Part shown: positions 37,693 through 49,945 of the stretch, piece by piece
Position numbering within the stretch: the first letter of the stretch is position 1
How the letters are laid out: each line of letters starts with the position of its first letter
Source of the DNA: Lepisosteus oculatus
Lineage: Eukaryota; Chordata; Actinopteri; Semionotiformes; Lepisosteidae
Assembly: GCF_040954835.1 (NCBI RefSeq)
Contig: NC_090723.1
Span: forward strand, 6,644,001-6,708,000
Direction of reading: 5' to 3'
DNA: 64,000 nucleotides
Notes under the pieces: generated by a model
What the model saw: only the letters and a program-made list of their open reading frames with translations
Database searches by the model: none
What the model was told of the DNA's origin: nothing
Position numbers and translations under genes: made by a program

Positions 37693-38549
37693 CTTTCTGC
37701 AAAGAACAGTCTACTTGCAGAAGTGTCTCAAATTAATTGGATTTGGATTAGTTAGGAACTTGGCTTAGAGCCTTGTTTGTCCCATATCGAAAGACAGGGA
37801 CACTGTAGCGCTGCATTAATAGAGCAGGAAGAGAGGGACTGTCATGGAAAAAGTCATGGAGATGCAATTAAAAAATGTTCTACATTGGCTTCTGGTTCTG
37901 AAGCATTCCCTAACCGGTGGCGAGAGAGACTGTTGGATGCATAAAAAGGGGGCTTTCATTTCTTTTTTTCTACGTGTTTTCAAAATTGAAAACAAAACCC
38001 TGCATGTGCATGTTCTTAAACCATGACTAAACAAAGCCTGTCGAGGAAGCCTTCCTCTGAAGTTGCTGGGTTGTAATTCAGTCCAAACTGGTGTGAACCC
38101 AGTGCCAGTCTCCCACAGAAGTGTGCAGCGGGCCAGGGGCCCAACTGATATTAGAAAAGCAACCCCCTTCTTTATCTGGAGGTGTCCTCTCCGTGGGAAG
38201 TTTTATGTTGAGCTGTTATCACTTTCTTTACAAAAGGCCTACTGGCAGGTTTAACCAGTAAATAAGAATAATACATTTACTGTCTCTCCCAGTGGAAAGA
38301 TATATTTATACACAGATTTAAATTATTGGAAAGATATGCAGAGCATATTGTAATGTTGAAAAGCTACTTCTAAAGCAAATAGCAATAGACTGAAATCCCA
38401 ATGGTAAGAAAAATGTATGAACTCTGTTTTTACATATATATGTACTGTATATATATATGCTGTGTACACATGCAATTAAACAGTAACGTAAAGTTTTACT
38501 TTCAGAGATTGCAACACTACTCAAAAATGTATTCTGTAAGAATATTTAA

Positions 38550-38555
38550 AATAAA
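38550..38555 (+). terminator. Candidate poly(A) signal of myo1d
   Basis: An AATAAA hexamer lies about 1.47 kb after the myo1d stop and is followed by a T/GT-rich stretch. It is the first canonical AATAAA I noticed after the stop. ATTAAA variants also occur earlier, for example at 37867. A 1.5-kb 3'UTR is reasonable, but the site is only a candidate. Confidence 0.3.
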
Positions 38556-40024
38556 ATCACATTATTTTCATTGTATTAGCTACTGTACATCTTTTTTTGG
38601 AAATAACCCAGCACTTTATGAATTGTTTAAATATATTGCAATCCTATCTGTTGGCCCTAGGGCATCGGTACAGCTAATTATCTCAGTCAGCTTGAACAGA
38701 TAATCCCCTTCTTTAGACGTACAGCACTGAGTTTAATTAGTGAATCCTGCTGTTGAAAGGCTGTAGCACCGTTCTCACTTTGCAGAATGGATGAGTGAAA
38801 GCTGGTATGTATTGCCCATGAACAACACATCTGGACCCTAATTACCATGATAAACGGGCATGGGTCACTGTTCTGCAGGGTCACACACGATCCAGACGTC
38901 CAGCTGTTCCAGCTGCATTGAAGGGCAGGTGAGCAACATCAGGTGGAGATTCATATTCCAAAACCTGGGTCAGAAGATCAAGTTGTCAATGGACGAGTCT
39001 GAACATAGAATTTATCCAAATGCAGCAATACTTTGAAATCAAGTGTGTTCCTAAGGAATTTTATGTTTGAAGGTTTTTCTCAGGACAAAACTTAAAATGC
39101 CACCAAATGCACCAATACCAAATGATGCAAGAGCCACTTTAGCCCTAAGTCCTCTTTGGTCCTTATGTTCCTGTTTGCATAATATAGTTATAGTATAATA
39201 GTATAATATAATATAGTTCTGTAGATATTATATATAATACTACACTTGCTCACAGATTTAGTAGAATTGCATTTCAGAGCTTTGAAAGCAGCTCCCACAG
39301 TGCTTGGCCTACTTCATGTGATTTAACAGTAGAAGAGAATGTGCCAGACGACTGTTTGTGAAGCTTCAGATTGCTGTAAAGGGAGAAAGTGTCAGATTAG
39401 ATACAGCTGTTGGAACGGACTCCACACACCTGGAGTGATGCTTCCTCTTTGCCCACCTGTGACAGGTGAGTCCTTTTCTGTGGCCTTGTGCCAAGCAAGG
39501 AGGGCTTTGGGTTTCTTTGACACCTGGTGACGTATAGTAAGGGCACCACATGGGCTAGCTTGGGTCTTCAGTTCATACTGAGGTTTCTCAATGAAAAATA
39601 AGTTAGGAACCCCTTTTCCCCCCCACTGTAACTTTTAAACGGAGGCCTAGCTGAGCATGAATCCTCACTGTAATGTAAATGGTAAATCTGGATGGGAATG
39701 AAGTTTTTAAGGCTGATCTGGACTATGATGGCATTCTGTGAGAAATGGTGCAGCTGACTGCCAGACCCTGGTTTTGACTTCAGCAGTGCCTGTGCAGGGA
39801 CACAAAACTCCCCATTGCCCAGTAGACTGATTCAACTTAATTGGGCTTTTCCTGAGTAGTGGTTCACTGGCCTGCAGCAGCCAGGGTGAAATACCTTCTT
39901 CAAGACTGCAGTAACCTATAAACAGTATCTGTATCTGACCGGTCGTTTTGTAAGCAGGAGGGTATTGTAAATTAAGAGGGAAGAAAGGAAAGTCATTGAA
40001 CTGACTTGTTCTCTCTAAAGAATT

Positions 40025-40157
40025 ATTTAAATCAATCAGTGGGATGATGATTGTCTTAATGAAGTATAATACTCACAGGGGACTGTCTCATCTGAAGATT
40101 AATTTAAATCAATCAGTGAAGTTATTGCTTTCTTAATGAAGTATAACAATCACAGGG
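40025..40157 (+). repeat. Tandem duplication of a 56-bp segment
   Basis: Copies 40025-40080 and 40102-40157 align without gaps at 46 of 56 positions. They share ATTTAAATCAATCAGTG and TCTTAATGAAGTATAA and end in TCACAGGG. They are 77 bp apart. Confidence 0.9.
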
Positions 40158-42204
40158 TATATGCAATGTACCATTTTTGTCTGTATTTCATTGCTGTTAT
40201 CAAAACTGTGAAAATTACAATAAAAGTATGAATCATTAGGCCTATATCCTGCAACTCGAAGACATTTGCTAATTGTTAGCTGATTAGATAAGTTCTGAAG
40301 ATCAATGTATTTTTGTCCAAGAAGCAGATGTGAAAGTGTTAGTTTTTAATCTATTGACAGAACTGGTTCTCTTGGTTCAGCTTCCTAGTAGAACCATTGT
40401 AAAAGAAGGCTCTTTAACATTTAAATTGTATTTGATCTGAACTGAAGGAACTGTCTTCTTAAAGTGCTTTGGAAGGTGAGATGGATGAGAGGCTTGTCTT
40501 GTTTTTTAATTACTGCACTTGCTTCTTGTCTTATCAAAGTGCCTAAAAATGACTAACCCTTATGTAATGACTGTGCACACTGGGTCTTATTTGGGAGGCA
40601 TCACAAAGTATGTATGATCTGGTGTTTGTTTCCTACATGGATTCAGTGCATACTCCTTCACTTGATATTTATGTACTCAAGTGGATATTTATATATGCTT
40701 ATCAGGGTAATGTGCCTCATGGTTTTTGCATACATATTTTCCAATGTATTTTATTGATGGCCTTTGATGGACTGAAATCATGGCGCAATAAAGCAGTTCT
40801 TTTTTTATACATGAAATTGCCTTTTCAACTTCAGGCAGCAGAATGGTAATTCGCCTCTTGTAATTCGCCGACTGTGTGCGACGTTCAGTGCAGTTTGACC
40901 TCAGCCCCCCGAACAGGAGCTGTGAAGGGCTCAGCTCTTATAATGGAGAGCCATGGTACCTGCTTAGCCAATACATTCAAATTGCAGGATGGCCAATTGC
41001 CCTCTCCGTTAAAAATAAAATGTGCTGTTTGCAACGAGCAGTCATGGCCCTGGATCGTTGCCCCTGTGGTACTGCCTCCTTAGGATCAGGCATTGTGCGA
41101 CGGCAAAAAGGGATGTTTTATTAGAGAACAGGCTGCAAGCTGAGGGGATGAGTTGAAGCCCACAGACAATCTGGTACAGCCGGTCCCCGCATTCAGTGCC
41201 GTGCAGCTGAGGACCTCGCCTCTCCTCCCGGGGAGCAGGGAGGGTGAGGGGGTGTGGAGGTGGGGTTTGGAGATGGGTGCTGGGTCACATGGCCCCGCTG
41301 GCGCCTCCTGATGGCCCATCAGCACCGAGCCGGGCCAATATGAGTCACGCTCCCGGGATAATTGAGCGCCGTGGGCGAGCGAATCGGGACGCGCGTTTCG
41401 AGGAATCAAAGAAGAAATGAACAGCAGGATGAATTGGGAAGCCGTTAACTGAGCGGGCTGGCACAGCTGGCAGGAACACGGTGCAGTCTGGCAAAGAGTG
41501 GGCACAGGGAAGCGTTCCACATAGCAGAGATGAGAAAATACCGCCCCCTGTTGACTAGGCAGGGCAGTGCTCTCCGCAGGGAGTGGACAAGTGCACTGAA
41601 TCTCAAGGAACACCCATGAAGAAATGTAAGGTCATGTATTAGCAGCAGCAGTGTGCTGGATGTGTACCTTGATTTGCCTCTGTGTCCAGTTTTTTTTTTA
41701 CTATAATGTGTATTTGAATCAGTCAGATCAGGCAATAAAGATGTAAGGAAGCTCTTAAGGGACCTGTGAAAATCCAGTTTGGTTTCGTTCTTCACTTATC
41801 TGGGGGGTTGGGCTTGGGGAGGGGAGGCAGAGGGGGTGTGGCTCTTCTTGTGCAGTGTGGAGCAACAGAGCCTGCAGTGAGGCTGCTGCTGCTTCTGGGT
41901 CCTGCTGTAAAAACCTTGGCGGAGTCGTCCGGTCGTTTGTGCTTGCAGCCTACGCTGCAGGTCCGAATGATGGCGTGAGGAGAAGTGAGAGGTGTGCAGC
42001 AGGGCTGGGAGAAAGCACGGCAGTCACATGTCATTGCCTGCTCCTGCAGCTCGCCGTCCCTCTCCATACCTGTCCAGTGGCACAGCTCGGCCATCGGCAG
42101 GGCAGGCATTTCAGGAACTTCCAGCTACGTTCCCTTTCACCACCTGAATGATATCAACTCAAGCGACAATGACACTGTGATTTAAGAATGCAATTAACTC
42201 CATT

Positions 42205-42440
42205 TCGTATGTCCTCCCCGTGTTCCAGTAGGTTTCCTCCAACAGTCCAAAGGCATACTGGCAGGTCTGGGAAAGTTGGCCCTGGTGCGAGTGTGTGCTG
42301 GTCTGTGTGTGTCTGCCATGTGAGGGACTGGCGTCCTGCCCAGGGTGTGTCCTGCCATGCTCCTGTTGCTTACTGGGATAGGCTCAGGCTCCCCCGTGAC
42401 CCCGTATTTTACAAAGTGGTAATAAAATGGATGGATGGAT
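42205..42440 (+). repeat. L2-tailed SINE, 5' truncated
   Basis: GTCCTCCCCGTGTTCCAGTA, then CAACAGTCCAAAGGCATAC, GCCATGTGAGGGACTGGCGT and GGGATAGGCTCAGGCTCCCC, ending in the tail AATAAAATGGATGGATGGAT. It is the same family as 23,155 and 36,236 without the tRNA head. Confidence 0.75.
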
Positions 42441-43439
42441 TAACTCTCTTTTGCTTTAGCGTTAATCTCTGAATTGTTTTCAGCACAATCCAAGTACCTG
42501 GCGAAGAGGAAAATCTGAATGTTAGGTGTTTTGGTCACATTGTATCAGTTCTTATTTTCTTATTGTTTGCATGCATATTTATCCAACAGTAGATTCCAAC
42601 AATGAGTAAGGTCTGTGTCGGTGAATGCAAGGGTGGCTGATTTTGTATGGCAGAATGGAGAAGTCCATGGACACACTAAATTATCAATCCAGTGTTGGCT
42701 CTTCCTTACAGTATAAAGGTCAATGAAAATTCACATGGTTAGGTGATTAATAGAACTTTCTTTTGCTATAACCCAATATCTTAATGCATAACAGAAGTGT
42801 TGCAGGACTAAAGAACAAATCACAAGGTCCTCCTGGCATTCTGTCTGTTGTACTTTTTATAGGAGACAATAAATGTTATTCAACGTCCATTAACTAACAA
42901 ACCAAGTAGTTCTAGTTCATTAAGTCTTAATTCTGTGACAGCCAAGGTTATAGAAATGAAAATCAGAGGCATGCTAGAGAAGATAATGTATTGATATACT
43001 GTATATAATAGTGTATACTATAAAATATATTCTGTGGGACAGTTTTAGAAGATGTAGGTCTTTCACAATTCTTTGAACTTGCAAGAGCAGTAATGGAGAG
43101 AAACAGGAGATGAATTATTAAATTGCTGAAGGCAGGCATTAAAGGAAATGCATGTATTCCGATTGATGACTAGTACATCAATAAAAAGACTGCAGATAAG
43201 GGGTGAGTGCTCAGCTTGGGGTGATGTAGTTAGTGGAGCAGCGCGGAGGATGTATTGGGGTCTCTGCTCCTAACGTGGCTAATACATTAGGTTTGCGGAT
43301 GTCGCAAAAAATCACTGTAGAAGCAGAAAAAGGAAGTGTACAGAGATGTAGAAATAGAAATAACCGCTGGCATTTCATAGGAATAAGAGCAGAGTGTTAC
43401 ATGCAGGTAGCAAAAAAATATAAACTATAAATATAAAAT

Positions 43440-43700
43440 GGGACACCGCGAGACTGGAGCAGCTAAAAAAATGGAGCTGTTTATGCAGACACTTCATCTT
43501 CATCTTCGGCAATCCAGGATGACAATGTGGGAAAGCAATAAAAAAGGAATGTTAGGATATACAGTACAGTGTAGAACTAAGATAAAAAGCATAATTTAAT
43601 ATTGTTAAAAGTCTACCATGCTCTAGGTGAGACATCATTTAGAATATACTGCATGTACAGTATACAGTTTCAGTCACTATGTTAAAAAAACACATGATGG
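43440..43700 (+). pseudogene. Relic of a LINE (CR1/L2-type) reverse transcriptase
   Basis: GTGAGACATCATTTAGAATA continuing TACT encodes V-R-H-H-L-E-Y-T, a decayed form of the V-R-P-H-L-E-Y-C motif near the end of LINE reverse transcriptases. Upstream, GACAATGTGGGAAAGCAATA and GGAATGTTAGGATATA keep the order I recall in intact fish copies. Many stops show it is dead. Ends are approximate. Confidence 0.4.
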
Positions 43701-44699
43701 GACTTGAACGGTATTTAAAGGGGTGACATTTAAACAGTTCTTGAATTCCTTTAATGGCCACTGTGTTGCCTTTCTGTTATAACTTCTTTTCCCAGATGCC
43801 CAGAAACCAGAAATAGCACCCTGTCTATACCTTCATTGAGCTCTTCTAGTTGCCCTGGGCTTCATTAGTCCAGTTTGAGAGCAGTTTTGCTTGACTTGTA
43901 CAGAGCAGGTTGAGTCAAGACATGATGGCTTTGTCATGTCATATGGATGTTGCAAAAAAAGTCAGACAAGTTATTTAATTTGTAAAGAGGGACCATCCAA
44001 AAACACAGCTTCTCTAGAAATGTGAAATTACTTGACAACTTCAACATCTGTTTTGTCAGTTAGAAAAAGTAACCTGAGAGATGAAGTAAAAGAAAATGAC
44101 TCGGAGCAGGGGGGGGTTTGAGAATTGGAGATTCTGGAAGGTCCCAATATTGTTCTGCCTTTGATATCTGTACTTGCAAGTCTTTTCTTTTTACACTAGT
44201 TTCTAAACTGCAAATTGCCATTTTATGTCTTAATCTGCAGCGAACTGAAAAAGAACTCTTTATGTTGCAGATCTCTGGCTCTCAAGAGCTGGTGTTGATT
44301 CAGTTCTTGCCTTTTATTTATTCCCTACCTCAGATCATTAGCATTTGTCCTTACTTGCTTTTAAACGTCTCAGGTAATGTATGAAATGCCACAGCAGTAA
44401 ACCTCATACTGTAGGTTAACATACTGGGTGCCCACAGTATCCTGTTTGCCACGAGGCTCGTCTCCATTACGAACAGGTGGAGGACAGATCTTGGCTGTAC
44501 CTCTGTACTGTAGTTTTAGCTGCACGTTTTCCTCAGTAATTTGCCTCCAGGCTACATGCTACACATTCTCTTAACAGACATTGGGGCTAATAGGACTCTT
44601 TTTCGGCCAGCTCTGTCCGTTTCCAAAAGCTGCTGCATTTGAGAAGGAAGAATGAAAGCAGACAGTGAAAGACACTTTTTTCTCTTTTTTTTTGTGCGT

Positions 44700-47600
44700 C
44701 ATGAACAATCAGTGCATTTTATTATCCATCACAGTACAAAAATAAATAAAAAGTAAAGCAGAAACAAACAAACCCCCCAAAAAAGTTAAATTACAGCAAC
44801 AGCTTTTTTTTTTCCAAACAATCATAACAGCTCAACACTCCCACCCCCACCCCCCACCATCCGTATTCCTCTCCCTGTTTCCTGTCCCCTGTCCCCATGA
44901 GGTGCTCCTATACAAACACACACCCGACCCCCCCAGCCGGTCACTCTCGCAAGCAGTCCACCTGCATTCCAGGAACGCTGCTCTGCTCAACGAAGACTTA
45001 CTCAACAAGTTACACGCAAAGAGAAGAAGTAAAAGGAACAGTAATTTTTTTTTCAAGTCTTTTAGAATTTTTTTCCAACAACTACTTTAGTGTTTTGCGA
45101 GTGAAAAAAAAGAAAGAAAGGATGGCACATTGTAGTGAATCGGAGTGGCCAAACATTGAGGGAGAGGGATTCCGACCTCTGACCCCAAAAGCCCCAAGTC
45201 CCCTGCAGTTCCCATGATGTCTTTTGCCAAGGTGCCTTTTCCTATTGTAGGGCACAACAGAGCACCAAAAGCCACTGTCTTTACTGCTCTTCGTGAATCC
45301 TAAAGAAATCCAGGTGCAAGGAGTTCTGACAGAGGGTCTATAAGAATAAAAAAAACCCCAGCCTTATTTTGTGGGAGGCCGCACGTACCCTCATTGGGCA
45401 CAGCGCCCCCCAGTGTACAGTACATAGCTTATACATTTTTTTTTCAAAATAACCCATACAAAATAAATAAATACACATATGAAGCATCCAGAGACAGTTC
45501 TCTTTGAATGGAAATTGAGCACAGAAAAACACAGAATTGAGTGTGCATATATTTGTAGCCATTTTCATTTCTGGAAAGAAAATTCAAAGACACAAATACT
45601 CAAGAAAACATGCACAATACCACAGGTAAAAGTGATCGAAAGCGGGCAAATTATTTCAAAACGATCGAGTTTCTCTTTTTTTCTTATTTCTAGTTTTTGT
45701 TTTTGAACAGAAATCCGTTCGGAACGTCAAAGCGTTCTTCCTTCCTAAGCCTGAGCCGTAACAACACAGCCCCCCGTGAAACCGGGCCAGATTTCTTAGA
45801 ACACAGAACAGTTAATACGTGTGGCACCTCGACGTGAACGATTTCTGGCTAAAATATTCAGTGTTCTGAAAACGAGGCTGCTGTCAATTTCCTCCGCTCG
45901 AATGGGATCGTCAGTTTAAAAGCACGCCGAACTGCCACATAGTTTTTGCGCTTGCCAGGCGACTTGAGAAAGTGTTCTTCTGACATTAAAGGTGCACCGA
46001 ACAGACAGGCACCACTCTGTGGGGGAAAAGATTGCACGTGCCTTCTGGCTATTTTTAAAACCTGTGGTACAAATATATATTGAAGGCCAGGCTTTGAGAC
46101 CTAGATTAAAGAGAGAGACAATGAAATCGCTTCTCTTCCAGAATTTACATACTGTTATCTTCCATTGATTGACATTCACCTGTGGCTGGACACTGCAGAG
46201 CTGTCCAGGTTTTGATTGGAAGTGGATACTGTTTGGTGGTGCGTTTAGATAGAAGCTGATTAGATTGTATGCTGGTATCAAGCTAATATTTGGCCTTCAT
46301 ACAGTTAGGATTTGATTGGCTTCCTCGTCTTGTTGAATGGTTTCCTATTCCCTCTCCCATTTTTGGTCTCCTGTTCGACTTGATCTTTTTTTCAGTGACT
46401 CATCAGAGCCCCCCCTCTCTTTTCCAGTCTGGAGCTGAGACCTATCACAGCTTCAGCAACAGCAGTTATTCTCACGATCGTCAAAGATCATCCCCAGTTT
46501 TGAATACATTTCTTCCCCATCCTCTCTGGTTCCTAAGATGTTTGACAATGTCTCGTGTGCATTGTTTATCTTCGGTTAACTCTAGGGTAACCAGACCCAG
46601 GGGATCAGGGGGGTTCACCCAAAATAAATGGATAAACTTAAATGAAATACATGTTTTGCTGGAGAACTGTCAGTTTTATTTTCGCTGTTGTGTTTTGAGA
46701 CCTACTAGATTTCCCCTGGATTATGGCAGCAGGGGTCTTCCATCTCATTCTGCTGTGGATGACCCAATTACTTCTGGAAATTCAATTTTCCAAGAGATAC
46801 TGTACGCTGCTAAACTAGCAACTGCAGAACAGTCTTTATCTTGGGAGTTTCTACCATGGGGTCCCTTACATAGGACCAGTGGTTTTGCAGGGGACTTTGA
46901 AGATCTTTCCCAATGAATCTATGAATCTTAGAAAGCCAAAATGAGGAGGGGGAAGTTTCTTAAGAGCTAAATAACGTCTTTTGCCTGTGATGTCTGTCTT
47001 GGATAATGCAGCTGAGGACAGGTGACAGCACCTCTTGTGTGCTGACATGAGTTCCTCCCTCAGGTCCTGACCTTCCAGGCACCTATACATCCACGCATCA
47101 GTATATATGTGAAAAAGTTAAAATATCAAAACTAGAATCTCATCCAAAACCTTTTACAGGAACACTGTTATTCAAGGTTTCTTGTGTTGCACCATTTGTT
47201 GAAACAAAGTAGGTCAACTTTAACACTCCTTAATGGTGGCAGAAGATGATTTTTTCATTTCCCTTTACCATCCTGGTGCTCCGCGGTCTCCCTCACACCC
47301 CACACCCACCCACCCCTTCCCCCCACCCCACTCTGGCACTGGTAGGCTCACACACATACACACACGGAGCAGCAGAGACACAGCAGGAGTGCCCAGCCTG
47401 GCCATCCCCGCTCTGCTGCAGATCAAGACACACAGGTAGTTCAGTCTCAGGTGGGGAGAGCGCCCTCTCCTTGTGCAATGCCAAAGCAATGGTTGGCACA
47501 AAAGTCACTGGCGGCCCGGCTTGCAAAGAGAATAATCCAGAGGCATTGACGTCACTCCCAGCATCCTCCCCTTAAGCCTTTTTGTCGTAGCAACTTCCTG

Positions 47601-48752
47601 TCGTCTCTGTGTTTCTTATTTGTTGTTGTTTTTTTTTTGTTCACATTTGTTCTTGTACTTGTTTTTTGGGTCTTTTTTTTTCCAGAGTTTCGTTGATCTT
47701 TTGGAACGAACGGCTAACGTACTCAAGTCTGGCGTTTCGCACTTCAAGGCCCCCGGCTCCCCTTAATTTAAACTCAGACCCGGGCCGGTTAGATGCTCTT
47801 TTCCCTAGCCACGAATTCTGGGAAACTGAAACGGAAGTTCTGCTTGTCGTCCCGTTCTGACCTCCCCACCATTTCAAAGGCTCGGGCTTGTACACATTCA
47901 GCGATTTCAAAGTGTTTGTTGGGAACTGGGGATCTGAGCATCACCACGTTGTGAATTTTGCGAAAATCTTCAAGAAGCAGTCCCTTGACCCCTTACTCTC
48001 TGCTCTAAAAGGAAATTGTTTAATGCCTGTCTGCTCTCCATTTTTAACAACTCTCAAGCACAAAAACTCCCTGATGGTGAGTTCTTGACCCCAAGCACAG
48101 TGTGCGATGGCAGGCCTGTTTTCTTCTTCCTCTTCTGTTAAGAAAGGGGGTTGAATGAGCGAAAAAACGTGTACTTTTCGACTAGGGATTGTCTTTTTCT
48201 TTCATTCCATTCAAATATTGATTCTCAGATCCAGGGATCTTCATGGAATCATCCCGCTCGAGTGAACAAAGCCGTTCGGATCTCACCCAAGTTGGCCCGA
48301 CTCGCTGGCGGAGCAGGTCGTGCTCGGTCGGTTCCCTCTGCCTCCGTGTGATATGTAGGCGGTGAGCTGACGCTGTCAGTCGGGATTCTTCAGGCAGAGA
48401 ACAGGAGGCCTCAGGGGGTCAGCTGCTTTCTCTCTTTCGGGGTTTTAAGACTGAGCCCTGGTGTTGGAGCTCAAACGTTCTTTAGTCAGTTTACATAACT
48501 GAAATCAGCTTTGAGGTTCCTGACACAAATCCATTACTGGAGATAAACATGTCACAGGGTGTTATCTCCTCTTCCTGGGATCTGCTGCTTTTATAGCAAA
48601 AAGAGGGGGAATGAATCGGATCTGAATTGGGAGGCCCGGACCTGATTGACACCGATAACTCCCACCATCCCCCCCCCCTCCCGAAACGCCAGACAAGAGT
48701 AAGCCGCCGCCCCCGCCCCTTCCCCTCAGAGCCCCCCGCCTGCACGCGTCCC
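44700..48752 (-). other. cdk5r1: Candidate 3'UTR of cdk5r1
   Basis: No coding sequence is recognisable here. On the minus strand the stretch ends in GATAATAAAATGCACTG, with AATAAA at 44722-44717, preceded by ATTTATTTTTGT (AU-rich) and followed by T-rich sequence, as expected for a cleavage site. A second minus AATAAA is at 46680-46675. Mammalian CDK5R1 has a multi-kilobase, tightly regulated 3'UTR, so a 4-kb UTR is reasonable. The extent is inference. A 208-codon open frame on the plus strand at 46290-46916 resembles no family I know. Confidence 0.4.
44717..44722 (-). terminator. Candidate distal poly(A) signal of cdk5r1
   Basis: Minus-strand AATAAA (plus TTTATT) within GATAATAAAATGCAC, about 4.0 kb after the cdk5r1 stop. 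T-rich downstream sequence follows on the minus strand. It is the signal furthest from the stop that still fits a tail-to-tail arrangement with myo1d. Confidence 0.35.
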
Positions 48753-49664
48753 TCACCGGTCCAGCCTGATGAGCAGGCGGCTCTTCTCCTCCTCCTTCTG
48801 GCTCTCGTTCTTCAGGTCGGCGAAGACCTGGGTGAAGTAGTGGGGGTCGGAGTTGATCTGCAGCATCTTGGCGCTCATGAGGTTGATGATGGACAGGCAG
48901 CGGTCCCAGAAGGCCTCCTTGGAGCTCTCCACCAGGAAGGGCTTGAGGGGGTAGGAGATCTCGTTGCCCATGTAGGAGTAGGACAGGTAGAGGCAGGTGA
49001 GCAGCACGGCCTGCAGTTCGTGCTCCGTGGCCACCTCGGAGGACACCACGTCGCGGCACAGCATGTAGACAAAGACCACGTTGGCCGGCGTGATGAAGCC
49101 CTGGTCCTGCCAGCCCTGCAGCAGCAGGGAGCGGTCCACGCTGCGCAGCCACAGCACGGGGTCCGTGGGCGACAGGTGCTTGAGGCGGTAGCACCGCCGG
49201 CACAGGAACTCCCCCAAGCAGCGCAGGAGCTCGCTGGTGGAGGCCTGGACGATGACCCTCTTGGGCGTGCCGGCCGCGGCGGTGGGGTTGGCCGGGGGGG
49301 CCTTCTTGATGGAGGAGGCCCCGTTGGCCGAGGTGGTGGACGCGGACACCTGGGCGGCCGAGTCCTGGCCGAAGGTGGAGAGGTTGGCGCAGGACTGGGA
49401 CTTCTTCAGGTTCTCGTTGTTGAGGTGGGTGACGTTGTTCTGGTAGGCGCTGTTGGGCTGCACCTTCTTGGAGCCCTTCTTCCGGGCGGACACGGCCACG
49501 ATGCGCTTCCAGGGCAGCACGGAGATGATGGAGTGCCGCTTCAGGCCCTTGTCCTTGGCGTTCTTGCTGTTCTGCACGGCCGTGTAGTGGCCCACCGTGG
49601 CCGGGCCGTCCTCAAAGAGGGCGGCCTTCCGGTAGCTGGGGGACAGGGACAGTACGGTGCCCAT
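48753..49664 (-). CDS. cdk5r1: Cyclin-dependent kinase 5 activator 1 (p35), complete
   Basis: p35 is the regulatory partner that activates CDK5 in neurons, controlling migration, the cytoskeleton and synapses. The coding region is a single uninterrupted exon of 303 residues (human p35 is 307). The start [14 protein letters not shown] carries Gly2 for N-myristoylation, and the ATG sits in a strong context (GGCACCATGG). A lysine-rich N-terminal segment (about 34-67) is followed by a low-complexity Ser/Ala/Pro linker (about 100-134). The cyclin-fold CDK5-binding domain runs from about 137 to 295 and includes [20 protein letters not shown] and [20 protein letters not shown]. Phe98, after which calpain releases p25 in mammals, is at the same position, followed here by Gly99. 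The single exon, full length and absence of frameshifts argue for a functional gene. In fish it could be named cdk5r1a or cdk5r1b. Confidence 0.98.
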   Translation of the reverse strand: MGTVLSLSPSYRKAALFEDGPATVGHYTAVQNSKNAKDKGLKRHSIISVLPWKRIVAVSARKKGSKKVQPNSAYQNNVTHLNNENLKKSQSCANLSTFGQDSAAQVSASTTSANGASSIKKAPPANPTAAAGTPKRVIVQASTSELLRCLGEFLCRRCYRLKHLSPTDPVLWLRSVDRSLLLQGWQDQGFITPANVVFVYMLCRDVVSSEVATEHELQAVLLTCLYLSYSYMGNEISYPLKPFLVESSKEAFWDRCLSIINLMSAKMLQINSDPHYFTQVFADLKNESQKEEEKSRLLIRLDR

Positions 49665-49945
49665 GGTGCCGAGGTGGGCGGCCGGGGCGGCGGGGGGGCC
49701 AGGGGGTCTGTGGGGGTCTGTCTCACTGCTCTCGAGCCCTGAGACCCTTGGCTAGCAGGCCCAGCTCCTTGTATGCATCCAAACTGGACTGGGGCTCGTG
49801 GTGGCGGGGGGTGGGGGGTGGGATCGTTGTCAGAGGAGGTGGAGGAGGGCTGCTGGGAGGCGGCTGGTCCGCGGTGCTCTTTTCTTTTGAGGCAGGAGGC
49901 TGAGGTCTCTCCTCTCCTTGCGGACCCCCCTGTGGAAAGCTGAGT
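49665..49945 (-). other. cdk5r1: Candidate 5'UTR part of cdk5r1 coding exon
   Basis: On the minus strand a pyrimidine-rich run ending TTTATCTCCAACAG precedes position 49945 and gives a good acceptor 281 nt before the start codon. Together with the donor at 52048 it would define a non-coding first exon and a 2.1-kb intron. This is inferred from splice signals alone. Confidence 0.4.

Larger units (their letters stand above)
37077..44699. other. Intergenic region and myo1d 3'UTR between tail-to-tail genes
   Basis: No gene is recognised. The first 1.5 kb is probably myo1d 3'UTR. It holds a palindrome (37,631-37,692), a tandem duplication (40,025-40,157), an L2-tailed SINE (42,205-42,440) and a LINE relic (43,440-43,700). 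A 175-codon minus-strand open frame at 41,086-41,613 resembles no family I know. Confidence 0.6.

Noticed and set aside
41086..41613. 175-codon minus-strand frame
   Set aside because: Cys/Pro/Ser-rich translation without a domain; no supporting gene structure.
46290..46916. 208-codon plus-strand frame between myo1d and cdk5r1
   Set aside because: No family resemblance and opposite to the likely cdk5r1 3'UTR; no promoter or poly(A) context found. Only a transcript would change this view.
48562..49203. 213-codon minus-strand frame overlapping cdk5r1
   Set aside because: Alternative frame of the same exon; Pro/Ala/Arg-rich translation typical of GC-rich shadow frames.
48627..49742. 371-codon open frame on the plus strand opposite cdk5r1
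   Set aside because: It is the antisense shadow of the GC-rich cdk5r1 coding exon, with low-complexity Gly/Val/Leu-rich translation and no family resemblance.
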